DNA of 64,000 nt from Odontocerum albicorne. Taxonomy: Eukaryota; Arthropoda; Insecta; Trichoptera; Odontoceridae. The stretch covers positions 21,561,115-21,625,114 of the forward strand of contig OX463865.1 in assembly GCA_949825065.1 (NCBI GenBank), written 5' to 3'. A program made the translations under genes and the position numbers. Shown piece by piece: positions 36,270 to 48,639 of the stretch. Under the pieces are notes generated by a model. That model ran no database searches. It had not been told where the DNA came from and was given only the letters and a program-made list of their open reading frames with translations. Every line of letters begins with the position of its first letter. Position 1 is the stretch's first letter.

Positions 36270-36900
36270 AAAAGTTATTTAATTTAAATCAGTCTTTTAT
36301 CAACTACAAAAAAGTTTTCTTCTGCGTTGATGCAGTGATGATGGTTACCAAAATATCCCTTAGAAATCTTTATGTTAAGCATTGCCTGCAGTTTAGCCTG
36401 ATTCTCTTCAATCATAACAAAACACCTTTTGGCAATTGAAAAAAGTCATTTGGTGAGTAAAGAAGATGTGGAACAACCATATATTTTTACCCGCCGAAGC
36501 TCTCTCATTTTGAAGATGTTGTGGACGAAAGTATTGTGAATGAAAAAAAAAGAGTTTTGATTGTTCCAGCGGACAGTTCCAGCGAACGTCCCCTCTTAAC
36601 TGCCTCAAAATGTCACGGTAATATTCTGCTTTGACAACCAATGGGGATGAATTCTCAGTGCATAATCTATACTCATTGTCACACTTCTGACATGCCTTCG
36701 TAGGATGCAAGGCCATCCATTGCAGCGGCTGTTACTTTATCTCCAGATCGAATGATCATAAACTCAACTTTTGTCCGCGGTAATGTTTTGTAAATTGAAC
36801 TGACTTCTGGTTGTTGAGACTTCTACTGTCAGTGTGTTCTAGCGATGTTCCGCTCTTCTTGAATCACGAGTGCCACTCAAAACATTGGGTTCGACCAGTG
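36270..36900 (-). mobile_element. Old mariner-like relic (family M5), minus strand
   Basis: The minus strand reads CFEWHS-stop-FKKSGTSLEHT near 36895-36840, a classic mariner helix-turn-helix segment. Near 36480-36310 it reads broken HLLYSPNDFF-LPK, then EENQAKLQAMLNIKISKGYF and CINAEENFF, like the C-terminal part of the GVQW/mariner type. The central catalytic part is missing and no clear terminal repeats were found. Confidence 0.62.
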
Positions 36901-37539
36901 TCACAGTTGTATAGACGGCACCTCTAGACAGTGTGCATCTTGCCCTCCCCACGCTCCCCCCTAAATGTAATTAAAATGCTTATCCATTCTGTTTCGAATG
37001 ATGCTGTATTTCATGCTACCCAAAAAACCACTACAATTTACATCTTGCATTATTTTCTGCAGATAAGTATACGATGTCATTAAAGTCCATATTCACTATT
37101 TAGGTTTTAAATATTTTTATAGCCTATTGATGAATCTTTGGGCGTCCCTAGGCTTGTCTATTAGTTAACACGGAGTCCTTTGGGTCCGGCCCACGGCTCC
37201 GTGTCCATTGGCCTATTGAAGCTTATTAGGAGTGTCAATGGTTGATTTAACAAGTTTCAACATTGGCTTTTAGTTCTGATTTTAAGTCCATGGCATGATG
37301 ATGATGATACAGCACTAACACGTGGTAATAATAACATGTAACATAGTACAGATTCCAGAGCACACTATTCAATGCCACTCGGCACTGCCATGATTCACAA
37401 GCGCCCCAAATTGTCATTGAGCAGCAGGTCTGCTCACTCGCTCACTGGTTTTATTTTGATAGCATCTTCTGCGTTTGTGTTTCATTACTCAATCGTAAAA
37501 TCTAAAAGTGATAGTAAACAATAGCGTGCATTTCCAAGC
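36901..37539. repeat. Unnamed element end with GC-rich hairpin and (ATG)n tail
   Basis: Sequence around 37168-37206 forms a GC-rich hairpin (ACACGGAG...CTCCGTGT). About 90 bp on is TCCATGGCATGATGATGATG, the kind of short-repeat tail non-LTR elements leave. The family is not identified. Confidence 0.4.
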
Positions 37540-37800
37540 ACCAACCTTCATGCGTGTAAGTGAAGCCTGGATATTAAGGAATTACGGTAAGACCAGAATA
37601 AATTCTGTAGAAAATCTTGTCTTAGAAGAAGCTTCGGTACGTTTATCAACAAACGAGTATAATAGAAAAAATGAGAAAATTTACGATGGTTTGGACACAT
37701 TGAGAGAATCAGTTGAAAAATACTTATATTGATATAACTTAAATTCATGAAGAGAGGAGAACAGGAAAATTCAATAAAGAATAGAAGGAAATAATTAAAG
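37540..37800 (+). mobile_element. LINE reverse-transcriptase fragment
   Basis: An open stretch encodes APTFMRVSEAWILRNYGKTR and RKNEKIYDGLDTLRESVEKY. This resembles the RT tail (normally PTL-YGSE-WTL and so on). It is 5' and 3' truncated. Confidence 0.55.
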
Positions 37801-37999
37801 AAATAGTGAAAGGTTACAAGTATGAGAAATAGAAAATAATGAGAAAATGTGTGTGTGTGTGTGTACGTACGTACGTGTTGTATGTCTTTTTCACTAATTA
37901 AGAGCTGATAGCTTAGCTTAAGCGGGTTGTTATTATTTATAAGAAAGTAAACAATAAAGAAGAATTATTTTCACTCTAATAAAGAATCACACCTTCAAA

Positions 38000-38285
38000 A
38001 AAGCCACCTCCGTAGCCTTAGCCTATTTGGTAAGATGCTCGACTTCCACGTGAGGTTTCTTTCGGGTTCCATTTCTGGTAAAAGAATTTGTCGAGTAAAA
38101 ACGCTCATACGCCGAGTACACTTGCGAGTATTGTTATTTCTTCACCGGGGGTAGTGTTACCAACACGCACAATAATGAACTGTTAGTTTCATGCCTATTA
38201 CAGAGGTTTCTAGGCCCAAAGTTTCTCGGTCACAGTATTCAATATGTCCGATCACCAATTTGGATATGTTAAAGGGTGCCACATG
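38000..38285 (+). mobile_element. SINE S2, second copy
   Basis: It has head TAGCCTATTTGGTAAGATGC, a GGGTTCCATTTC B-box region, and the same downstream body as 18393-18665, including CAATATGTCCGATCACCAAT. Confidence 0.7.
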
Positions 38286-38753
38286 AAAGAAAAACTTTCA
38301 AAAAATAAATGTTAATTTCTGACACATAAGCGAGAATTATAAAAAATAACTATCTAAATCCCTTAAAAAGTGATAAATTAAAGAGTTTTCGATTTCTAAC
38401 GACGACCAGTTCAAATAACTGATAAAGTTAACTCGGGCGTATCAGCATCTCCCGATTCCTCACTCGGCACGGCACGGACATACTTCTTTCATTTAATCTA
38501 ATCCCTTCCGCCTGTTGCAATTTATCATACTAGATCAATCTGCAGACTACATTTTGTGAGACTGTGAAGAAAGACAAATCTCTCAAAATTAGGAGGTGAG
38601 GTCCGTGCAGGTATATGGTACATTGAACACTCTTCAGCTTGATTGGCTTCTCTGACCTTGTGGCGATCAAGAGTACTTTTACAGCTGTATTCAAATTCTG
38701 GTGCGATGCCAGCAGAGGAGGAGCTCACCTCTTTATGACAGTATTTTTTAATC

Positions 38754-38986
38754 AAAGTATGACTTTATCTGATTTCCTTTAGCTTGATTGGCTACTAATA
38801 AAGTATGACTTTATCTGATTTCCTTTAGCTTGATTGGCTACTAATAAAGTATGACTTTATCTGACTTCCTTTAGCTTGATTGGCTACTAATAAAGTATGA
38901 CTTTATCTGATTTCCTTTAGCTTGATTAGCTACTAATAAAGTATGACTTTATCTGATTTCCTTTAGCTTGATTGGCTACTAATAAA
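38754..38986. repeat. 46-bp minisatellite, five copies
   Basis: The unit begins AAAGTATGACTTTATCTGAT and is almost perfect in all copies. The stretch to its left (38286-38753) holds nothing I recognise. Confidence 0.95.
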
Positions 38987-39097
38987 ACTATGAATGCGGG
39001 AAAACAAACTGTATCTAATAAAAATATTAATGTGGCAAAGTTTCTAAATAAAGATCACAGCTAATATATTTCTGTCCCTTTCACTTGAATATTAGAA

Positions 39098-40110
39098 TCT
39101 CCATGGTCTAGTTGGCAAGATGGCAAGATGCCTGCCTTCCAACCTAGGGATTGCAGGCTCAGTGCCCATTTGTATCCATTTTTTTTATAAAAGGCTTCAG
39201 ATTTTTTTAACCCTTTAACACACTGGTTTTCAACCGGTGCTCCGCGAGGATGTTACAAGTGCTCCGTCAAATATGAAACATTTGATCGAATTTTGGTGAA
39301 TTGCTGTTGAATGCGAATTGATGTTGGCAACGCAGCCGAGGCGCGGCGCAATCTCCTACATTCCCATTTCTTTTGTAATCTGTAATTTTTATTTATAAAT
39401 AAAAGTAATGTCCGTGCATTTTGTATTGTTAGTTTTATGACATTGATGATTTTGGTGCTCCACAAATTTTTCTTATAATCAAAAGTTCTCCGTGACTTCG
39501 AAAAGGTTAAGAACCACCACTTTAACATCTCTGATTTTAATGCCCATCTCCATGACCAAGTTGACAAGATCTAGCCCGGATCTTCCATCCCGGAGATTGT
39601 AGCCCGGTTCTATTCCAATTGGTAGCCAGACTTTTTAAATAAAGGTTTCAGTCAGGTTTTCCCTGAAGACTTGTTTAAACACCTTTTTAATTGATCGGAA
39701 CAGATTTCTGTTCTTCGAGTATCCCACCCCCATTCACGCTGTTGTGGGGGACAAAATAAGTCCTCATCCAGCGCAATCTATGCTAGAAGATCTAATTTAT
39801 TCTTATTTTCTTATGAGCGCAATGGCACATAGTGACGAATAAGAAGCTGCTCAAAGGGACTCGTCTTCTGTTCTGAGGCGGTGACACACCCGAGTACGAC
39901 AAGAATAGTAGTGATGATGGACTTAAGGTCCGATGCCACGGGAAAAAGAAAATGAAAAAGAGATTACCACATGGCAATAAATCCACCGTGGTATATTGCT
40001 TACAACCTAAGTGTAATATGAATACAATACATCATTCTGGTTTGTTGGATGAGATGGTCATGTCACATGACAATAAGTCTGTCAGGTTGTACTATATACA
40101 ATGAAAGTGT
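39098..40110 (+). mobile_element. SINE S1 cluster with nested insertions
   Basis: An S1 head at 39098-39212 (CCATGGTCTAGTTGGCAAGA) is cut by a hAT-like element (39221-39519). A second S1 copy runs 39545-39700 and resumes at about 39957 (AGATTACCACATGGCAATAA). The roughly 250 bp between looks like an inserted non-LTR tail ending GAAAAAGAAAATGAAAAAG. Another S1-like tail is at 40026-40110. Confidence 0.65.
39221..39519. mobile_element. hAT-like MITE (299 bp) with 8-bp duplication
   Basis: The 8-bp sequence CTTTAACA is present immediately before (39213-39220) and after (39520-39527). The ends are CACTGGTTTTCAACCGG and the complement of GGTTAAGAACCACCA, the usual hAT pattern. There is no transposase. 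It also matches the CTCCGCGAGG-type body of common hAT MITEs. Confidence 0.82.
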
Positions 40111-40907
40111 AAAACAATAATACTTACGTTTTTCTATATAACCTCTTTCACTTATGATTTATTTTTCAATTGTTTGAATTTTTACTTTAGTTGAATCTCG
40201 AGTTTGACTCTTTGATTAAATATTGCCTCGGTTTAATTAAAACACCATCAGTACTCCAAGTGCGGAGCACAATGTCATTTGGCCACTCGCTGTGTCTTGT
40301 ACACAGGATGCCATGTGACAAGGCATTTTAGTACCTTTGATGGTCAGGTAGAAAATAAACAATGTGATCAGCTTAGCCCCCTCGAGGTCAGAAATATGTT
40401 AAAAGGCCCGTATGTGAGAAACTAGGATCCCTTTTCTTGTAACATTAGAAAACACGAGAGTAGAATACGAGTCTACCAACTAAGCCCCGGAGGTGGTGTT
40501 GCAACACAAATGGAAAACAAATTATTGAATTAACATATTCAGAGCTGAAAACGCCTTTATGTTAAATGTTCATATAAACTTTTGTCGGGTGCTCGAAACC
40601 CCCATTGCCGTTCTATTTCCAATTCCTTTAGATGGGTTCGAAAATGAGTGTACCTCGTTTAACGGAAAAAGTACGATCCTAAAATCATCACATTCACAGA
40701 ATTACGAGTGTCATTAATGGAGGCTAAAATAACACATGCAGTTTAGGGATAGGTTACTAAAATATATTATTATATTTCAACTCAAAACTTTTTTTGATGA
40801 AGTGCAATTTAAAAGTAAAGTTAACACAAGTCTATTAATTCAAATATTGTAGATAAGTCACAAAAATATCATACAATGAGTAAAATCTCATAAAGATAGC
40901 GCATCTA
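40111..40907. other. Intergenic DNA with one small SINE S1 head fragment
   Basis: Around 40465-40497 the minus strand has an S1-like TAGTTGGTAGACTCG. Otherwise nothing is recognised. Confidence 0.45.
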
Positions 40908-41130
40908 TTTTAGACCAACAACCTCCATTGGATGGTTGGTAAGATGCTGGCTATCCACCCAGGGGCTTAGATTTGATTATTAACATCAAATATGCTTTCT
41001 ATAATGGTATTAACATCAAATATGCTTTCTATAATGGTATTAACATCAAATATGCTTTCTATAATGGTATTAACATCAAATATGCTATCTATAATGGTAT
41101 TAAGATCAAACATGCTATCTATAATGATAA
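40908..41130. repeat. SINE S1 head followed by a 30-bp minisatellite (five copies)
   Basis: The stretch 40920-40975 is an S1 head (TTGGTAAGATGCTGGC). From 40979 the unit TAACATCAAATATGCTTTCT plus 10 bp is repeated five times, starting in what would be the SINE's GATTATTAAC segment. Confidence 0.85.
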
Positions 41131-41372
41131 AAGAATAGCTTTACATGTACACAACAATAAAGAAAGTTTTACATAGATATAATTACAAATGTATTTATTC
41201 AGTGCATTAAAAAATATATATTTTTTATGATTAAAAAAAATCTTGTATGTTTAATCCAATGGACAACAAATACTATTTGATAAAAAATATCTAAATGCAT
41301 TATTTAGGGTTTTAATTATTTTTATATTTTTCATGTATTTTTTTTCATCTATGGTTTATATAAGTTGTTTTT

Positions 41373-41630
41373 CATAGTTATTGTAAAGGCCCTTGCAACT
41401 ATACGAGTACAAACTCATAGTTATTGTAAAGGCCCTTGCAACTATACGAGTACAAACTCATAGTTATTGTAAAGGCCCTTGCAACTATACGAGGACAAAC
41501 TCATAGTTATTGTTAAGGCCCTTGCAACTATACGAGGACAAACTCATAGTTATTGTTAAGGCCCTTGCAACTATACGAGGACAAACTCATAGTTATTGTA
41601 AAGGCCCTTGCAACTATACGAGGACAAACT
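41373..41630. repeat. 43-bp minisatellite, six copies
   Basis: Units start at 41373, 41416, 41459, 41502, 41545 and 41588, each containing AAGGCCCTTGCAACTATACG. They differ at GAGTA/GAGGA and TAAAG/TTAAG. Confidence 0.95.
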
Positions 41631-42637
41631 CATAATAATCTATTTATATCTCTTTCTACCGTTGAAAAAGAAAGAAAGACATAACCACTTTAAAAAGATG
41701 ATAAAATAAACCTGCAGTTAAATAAGTGTATTAAGAAGTGTAACATACTCGTATCTCTACTATCAGAAGAATGTTTTATTGGTGAGATTGATCGTGCTTC
41801 ACCTGTGGAAATATTAATTGATTTCATCATCTTGAGGTGGAAGATTTCTCTAAATACAATACAATCGTAGTTAAAAAAAAGTTATCCCAATTATTAAAAG
41901 ATATAATTATTTTGTCTAAATGGGACCTAATTGGTTTATTTGGAAAACGATAATTTCAGTTAAGTTAACTGAGAATGTAAACAAACAGTTCAAACAGGTT
42001 AAAATGCTTCTTCAGTTTTAGTATTTCTTACTTATGAGCAACTGCAATCAATAGCAATTTTACATATCAATGTATTTATTATTATTATTATGTATAATAT
42101 TCAATTAAAATATCTCTACTAAAGAAGCAGTCAATATTAGATTAATAATTGTCTATTTATCTAAGTGTTTATATTTTAGGTTGACAAGGTTATTTACATT
42201 TTCTAAATAATCTATGGTCATAAATTTGAAAATATGTGATTTTTATCCGAGCTTTAGTTTCCTATTGACAACGGTCATCCTATTGACAACCTCAGTCTAA
42301 AGCTGTCAGGCTGACTGTGAGCTGACCGTGGGCATGCCACGGTCAGTCTGAAGGCAGTCTGAGAGCAGTTCTCCATATGACTATGGTCAAGTGGAAATTC
42401 AACTTGATTACTTTTCATACAAAAGGATAAATATTATCTGGCAGATGAGTTTATATAAAATAATAAGAAAAATAAATTTTTATCCTTCAATTTTAAATTA
42501 CAAAAGATATTAACTACATTTGTTAAAAGAAGTCCCAGATGTAATGTGAAAATGTGTATTATTTTTATTAACATTTATTTGTAACTATAAATAAGCAATA
42601 AATACTTTATCCATGAATCAATTATTGCTCATCATCC
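41631..42637. other. AT-rich intergenic DNA, nothing firmly recognised
   Basis: About 42250-42400 is GC-richer with short CTGA/TCAG repeats, and weakly resembles 49620-49860 (both contain AGTCAAGTGGAAATTCA-like sequence). Confidence 0.4.
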
Positions 42638-42908
42638 CAGTGGTTCCCAAAGTGTGCGCCGTGGTACCCCAGGGTGCCGTGGAATATTTCAATATTTTCA
42701 ATGAAATGATATTTTTTAATCAATGTACTGATGCGATGATAGGAAGCGACATCTGGCAGACTCTGTGCAAAACTATCGGTTGAGATGTAACCTAACCTCA
42801 CCTGCATACTCGTAAGTGTAACTGTAAGGCATATTCTGATTTTAGGCATTGTGAAAAAATCCTGATACACTAAGGGCGCTATGAACTGAAAAAGTTTGGG
42901 AGCCACTG
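42638..42908. mobile_element. hAT-like MITE (271 bp)
   Basis: The ends CAGTGGTTCCCAAAGTGTG and the complement CAGTGGCTCCCAAACTTTTT are typical hAT termini. The flanking 8-mers (CATCATCC and CATTAAGC) are at best a decayed duplication. No transposase domain is present. Confidence 0.78.
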
Positions 42909-43637
42909 CATTAAGCTCTTCTGCTGTGTATGGCCATTTTGTAATTTACCCATTTCTAGCCTTACATATGTAAGGGAGGTAGAAACTCCCTAAAATGTTC
43001 CAGCGGTTTCTCTAAACAAAAAAGTTAGGGCAATCACCCATTTCGGAATTAAATTTCATTTCAAATTATGCATATATTTTTGTTTTACTAGACGTACATC
43101 TGCCATTTTGAATATATCCCTTATTAATTGAGTTTAATTAACTACTTTAATTATTTTTTATTATTATATTCTTTAATTGAAACACACGTTTCAAGCTGAT
43201 TATGCATCTTTATCGTACAAAATATTTCATTTAATTTTATAATACCTATATTGCAAAAAAAGATTAGAATAATTTAAATTCCTTACAATTTTTGACCTTA
43301 GATTTAAAAATTAGTTTATAACCTTGGACTATATACAGGCCATATACCTTAAACATTTATTTATCGAAACTTATTTGGTTTTTCATAAAAAAATATTACG
43401 TCTGTCTAAAGATGAATGATATTTGATTATTTTTCCTTTCCGATTCAAAATGTTCCCTGTATATCGGCCTGTATTGAAATATTTGCAATTAAAACTTGAT
43501 GGACCTTAATATAAATCAATAATATAAATGTAGAATTTAGATCTTAAAATCCTGAATGTCTGAGAATCTTTCGTAAACTTTTTTGCTTTTTGATAAATTT
43601 ATTGAAAACAATGTAATGTAAATTAAGTCGAATTAAA
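42909..43637. other. AT-rich intergenic DNA, nothing recognised
   Basis: No repeat unit or frame of note. Confidence 0.5.
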
Positions 43638-43735
43638 AAAAATACAACATCCTTTACAAATACAGTTTAAAAATACAACATCCTTTACAAATACAGTTTA
43701 AAAATACAACATCCTTTACAAATACAGTTTAAAAA
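43638..43735. repeat. 31-bp tandem repeat, three copies
   Basis: The unit AATACAACATCCTTTACAAA plus 11 bp is perfectly repeated. Confidence 0.92.
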
Positions 43736-44046
43736 TAATGATATTAAGTAAAAATAAGAAAATCTGACATTATAAGCAAAAAAAGTGCTGCAAATAGCAA
43801 AACGTTAAGTAAAATCTCTTTTGTGTAAAACAATTTTCCCAAGTACAAAGTTAAGAGTAGAAGTTTTCCATTTCTTCATAATTTTCAAATTGTATTTTTT
43901 TTTCTCATACTATTTGTAAAGTTCCTTAGTTTAGATGAGGCATTCTCACTTAAAGCTGAACACCAAATACTTAAAAGTAGACTATATTTGTATGGAATTT
44001 TTTTGTTGAAAATATGAACTTGGTGTTACGTGAACTTGAACTTACC

Positions 44047-44205
44047 ATGTTACATAAATCATCGAGCCTTGATGATTTATGTAACATTGTTTTACAATTT
44101 TACATAAATCATTCAAGTTTGATGGTTAAGTGACAATGTTACAATACATTAATCATCAAAGTATGGTGATTTTATAACATTGTTACATAAATCATCAAAA
44201 CATTT
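44047..44205. repeat. Cluster of short palindromes
   Basis: Positions 44047-44065 and 44069-44087 are inverted copies with one mismatch and a 3-base loop (core TTACATAAATCATC). Related inverted and direct copies follow to 44205. Confidence 0.8.
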
Positions 44206-44502
44206 TTCGTTAATAAATTCAATAATTTGGATAGCTTTCAATAGATTGTCATAAGAATCATATAATTGTTTTGATGGTTTTATTGATTCAAAGCTAAATT
44301 TAGATCTTATTGCGGATATAAAAAAGATTCGTGATCAGTAAAAATATGTTTTCATTTCAATCAAAAACACAATCAAATCCATTTCTGATAGATCTACCGA
44401 TATAGTGCAAGTCCTTACGGGTAGTAACTAGAAGTGACAGTATTCGTGCAGGAACAATGTGTACATGATTACATTCGTACGTGCCACATTTCGTGTGCTT
44501 AT

Positions 44503-44565
44503 TATTTCTGTACAGCTACCATATTTCTGTACAGCTACCATATTTCTGTACAGCTACCATATTTC
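44503..44565. repeat. 19-bp tandem repeat, three copies
   Basis: The unit TATTTCTGTACAGCTACCA is perfect. The part between here and 44205 holds nothing I recognise. Confidence 0.92.
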
Positions 44566-44922
44566 TCCCAACAACCAGCTTATCTTGGGTATGTATAAAG
44601 TTCAAATCCACGACAGATTTTACTAAGAAAATGTTCAATGGGAATTTTTTTATAATTAAGATGAAATGTATTCTTATAATGTAATATATTTTTTATTTTC
44701 TCTTGAAATAAGAATATGAGTACACACTAAGTTAAAAATTGTTTAACATATTAGTCTAAAGGTATATCCGTTTGCATTAAGTTTATATTTAGCCATTTAA
44801 CTTTTTACTATTGTCCGTACACCGATTCAATCTGCGATAATCACATTGCTGTAGCGACTTGCGCATATGATCATGCATTTATTTTTAGGTATATTATGAG
44901 TAGTTGCCGTTTAGGTGTTGAT

Positions 44923-45081
44923 TCATTTCATACGAGTGTGTATCACTGCTTTGTTGATCAATACTATCCTTAAACTCATTTCATACGAGTGTTTATCACT
45001 GCTCTGTTGATCAATACCATCCTTAAACTCATTTCATACGAGTGTGTATCACTGCTCTGTTGATCAATACTATCCTTAAAC
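44923..45081. repeat. 53-bp minisatellite, three copies
   Basis: Units start at 44923, 44976 and 45029 with TCATTTCATACGAGTGT and a few point differences. Confidence 0.93.
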
Positions 45082-45284
45082 GAGACCAATGATATTGGAG
45101 ATATCAATTTACAATGTTCAAAGGTTTTCATAGCTTGAGTCGGCTTATATAATGGCTGATGTTTGAAAATCATAACAGTCTTCATCTTCAGGGTGATATT
45201 CGGTAATGACTTTGACATTGCATTCGAAATGTTGGCAATAATTTAAGTTAACTCAACATAGCGACACTTCAAAAAACATTTTAA

Positions 45285-46263
45285 CCCTTCGCACTCGAAA
45301 ACTTTTTGTTATGTGCCTACTGCCATGCCAACTCGAAGCATTGAAATATAATTAAATTTATAAAAATAAATAACTTTTTTTGAATTTTGTTTCGGTAAAA
45401 TAGGTATGTAAGGAATAGAATGGACATGAAAATTGATTATTTGAAGTTTCTCATTGTATGGTATTTTACATAACAATGCCCAACGTGAAGTCCAGGTTTA
45501 CTTTAGCAGGTTTCGCAATATAATTGTGTTTCTTTTCTTCCACCCGGAATTTTTCCACTAACATACTGCGCAGTCCTTCTTAGTTCCAGAACGTTGAATA
45601 TGCAATTTATTTATAAGTCGGTCTTCTGTAGGGAGAGTAGCGGAGCATCGTCAAAATGGAGTATCTCCTCGATAATCTCCTATTAATTGATCAACCAATA
45701 ATTTTACGAATTTCAAATGTGTCATCGGTTTTTCATTGTTTTCTTCCTTGGAAACTTTATAAAATATATGAGAGTTTATGACACACCTCTATCCCCCAAA
45801 AAAAGAGGTTCCTCCACCATTTTAGGAACTCCTATAGTTATTGAAATGTGACCGCAACATGCCAGTGCAGTACGCATTGAATTTTGATATTTCTCAGCAC
45901 AGTTAGCTTATACGGTAATAATATACCAAGTACACGTGTCGCCCTTGGGACTTGTTTGTCTCCGAACAAAAGATTCTATTGTGTCGAGTGGTATTTTGTG
46001 TTGCTATCTCGCCTCCCCGTGCGTGCCAGGAATAATATCGTTATCTGCAGAACTAACCTACCTTACTCCATCAAATTCCGTAACTTATTATTATTTGATT
46101 GTACTAATATGATCCTTGGTTAAATAATATTGAAAACTGAAAAACCCAATATGTTAAAAATGTTGAGAAATGACTTTATTTTCTTTTGCGCCATAGCGGC
46201 GACACTCGAGTAATACGGCAAACCACGCATGCCGCCTCTATGGCGGCATTCAAGCGCAAAGGG
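45285..46263. mobile_element. Non-autonomous piggyBac-like element (979 bp) with TTAA duplication
   Basis: TTAA at 45281-45284 and 46264-46267 flanks it. The terminal repeats CCCTTCGCACTCGAA and (complement) CCCTTTGCGCTTGAA differ at only a few positions. CCCTT(T/C)GC ends are typical of piggyBac relatives. The internal 79-codon frame (45884-46123) shows no transposase motif. Confidence 0.82.
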
Positions 46264-46267
46264 TTAA

Positions 46268-47299
46268 ACTGGTTAATTCACTAATTATGAACATAGAAAT
46301 GTTCACTTTTAGATTTTTAAGATGTGTCACATTCTTAAAGGCTTATTTAAAAATATTTCTCTACCTCGAAAAGTCAATTGAATATTTTTTAAATGAATTT
46401 AAAAAATAGAAACTGTATTTGTACAGGATGTATTACTTATAAAATAATTTGTGTTAGAACTTTTCAAAATGCTCTGATAGAAAATAGTGATAAATAATAG
46501 ACAAAGTAGATGAAATTTCATTGCAAAATCTGATTTAGTACACATTTTGTTTTATTATATTATCATATAATATTAAGTTTATCTACTTCTGTTCTACATT
46601 ATAAAATATGTAAATATATATAATGTATTGGCCTTAATTTAATTTCTTGACTACACATTAGTTAATTTAATTTTATTTTAAAGAATATCATCTATGGGAC
46701 TAAATAGATAATATGTCTTGTTTAATATTGATGTGTGGTGCTGGTGCTGACTCTTAAATGCTTTGAACACTTACAATACTTTATTATATATTTAGAAATT
46801 AAGAAAGTTTTGCACTTAAAAAAAGTCCATTGTGATTTCTTAATAATTTTAAAAAACTAATTTGGCAAAGCTCTTTTCATTATTTTTATAACATTCAGCT
46901 TTTCTTCCTCGTTAAAAATCATACCCAATCATACCCGGTGGCCAGAAATAACCGATTTCATATGCTAAAATACAGTTCTTAAAATGTGTAATACGAGTAT
47001 AAAGAAATAAAATGAAGTGATCAAAATATTATACAAATTAATACAGTGCATGATACTCATTTTTTAATTTTTAGAACTGTATTTAGTGTAATAAAATACT
47101 TATCTCTACAGAAAATTTGGTTCTACTGTTGATTTATACGCAATGTGCAAACACTCGTACGGAGAAGTACCCAATTAGGTGAGATGAACGCATAATCCTT
47201 TGTTTTATCTGTACACTTGAATTATTCATTTTTTTGTGATATTTTTTATCTTTCAATAATAATGGGTTCGGTTCCCAAAAAAAAATAACAAAAGATCTC
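46268..47299. other. AT-rich intergenic DNA, nothing recognised
   Basis: No element end or supported frame. Confidence 0.5.
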
Positions 47300-47869
47300 A
47301 GAGCACCTGAGCATAGGAGAGTCTGCTCTCTCCGTGACATTATATCAATTGTTCTTTTATTATTATTATTAAAACTGTTCTCAATAAAGCACTTAGAGCA
47401 CCTGAGCATAGGAGAGTCTGCTCTCTCCGTGACATTATATCAATTGTTCTTTTATTATTATTATTAAAACTGTTCTCAATAAAGCACTTAGAGCACCTGA
47501 GCATAGGAGAGTCTGCTCTCCCCGTGACATTATATCAATTGTTCTTTTATTATTATTATTAAAACTGTTCTCAATAAAGCACTTAGAGCACCTGAGCATA
47601 GGAGAGTCTGCTCTCCCCGTGACATTATATCAATTGTTCTTTTATTATTATTATTAAAACTGTTCTCAATAAAGCACTTAGAGCACCTGAGCATAGGAGA
47701 GTCTGCTCTCCCCGTGACATTATATCAATTGTTCTTTTATTATTATTATTAAAACTGTTCTCAATAAAGCACTTAGAGCACCTGAGCATAGGAGAGTCTG
47801 CTCTCTCCGTGACATTATATCAATTGTTCTTTTATTATTATTATTAAAACTGTTCTCAATAAAGCACTT
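47300..47869. repeat. 95-bp minisatellite, six copies
   Basis: Units start at 47300, 47395, 47490, 47585, 47680 and 47775. The only consistent difference is TCTCTCC/TCTCCCC. Each unit contains a (TTA)n run and AATAAA. Confidence 0.96.
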
Positions 47870-47929
47870 AAAAATGTGCATAAACGACTGAAAAATCTGT
47901 CAATAAATGGGTATTTTCATACATAACAA

Positions 47930-48052
47930 AAATGTAACTATAATGCTAATGAATCAAGAGAGATTAAAGAAAATGTAACTATAACGCTAATGAATCAAGA
48001 GAGATTAAAGAAAATGTAACTATAACGCTAATGAATCAAGAGAGATTAAAGG
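47930..48052. repeat. 41-bp tandem repeat, three copies
   Basis: The unit AAATGTAACTATAACGCTAA plus 21 bp, with one T/C difference. Confidence 0.93.
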
Positions 48053-48261
48053 AAAACTCTAAATAAAAACTTAACAAACAAGTTCTAAAGATTATTGTGT
48101 TTCAAGATTTTATTAACATTATATTTGAAATAAGTCAATTTTCATTGATATAAATTTTTAAATTAAAATTTGTTAAAAAATGTTATCTTAAAATTTAAAT
48201 AAAGTATTTTATTTGCATATAAAAGCGCAAAATCAAATAATCTTCTAGTACAAAATATATA

Positions 48262-48632
48262 CCGTATTTTACGGACTATAAGACGCACCTTAATTTTTAG
48301 GCAATTAGGCATTTTTATTATTAGATTGCAAAGCCAGACTAAAAAAAATTCTTAGTTTATAAAACCGAACTGACCTTTAAAATCCCTGAAAATCGTCAGC
48401 TGAACTTTCTTCTTCTTCTTCCTCTTCATCGTCATCGTTCTCCTCTTCATATATAAGATGGTCTTCACTGCCATCGAGAGCGTTACTTATGCCGCACTTC
48501 TTGAAAAAGACTGGCGGGAATTTTAAATCAAACACTGGACATTTTTATATTAATTTCGAGTATAAGACGCACCTGAATTTTGGAGGCAATTTTTTGAAGA
48601 TAAAAGTGCATCTTATAGTCCGTAAAATACAG
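48262..48632 (-). mobile_element. pogo-type deletion element (371 bp) keeping a transposase tail
   Basis: TA at 48260-48261 and 48633-48634 flanks terminal repeats of about 28 bp (CCGTATTTTACGGACTATAA and its near-complement). The minus strand (48511-48377) reads VFFKKCGISNALDGSED, then an acidic run and a stop. The KCGISNALDG motif is the C-terminal signature of pogo/Tigger DDE transposases, so this is an internal-deletion copy of a pogo element. Confidence 0.82.
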
Positions 48633-48639
48633 TAGTAAT

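Noticed and set aside
45884..46123. 79-codon frame inside the TTAA-flanked element
   Set aside because: No piggyBac DDD motif or Cys-rich domain; probably chance.
25828..47869. Regular direct repeats considered as CRISPR-like arrays
   Set aside because: Units are contiguous with no unique spacers and the genome is clearly eukaryotic, so these are minisatellites.
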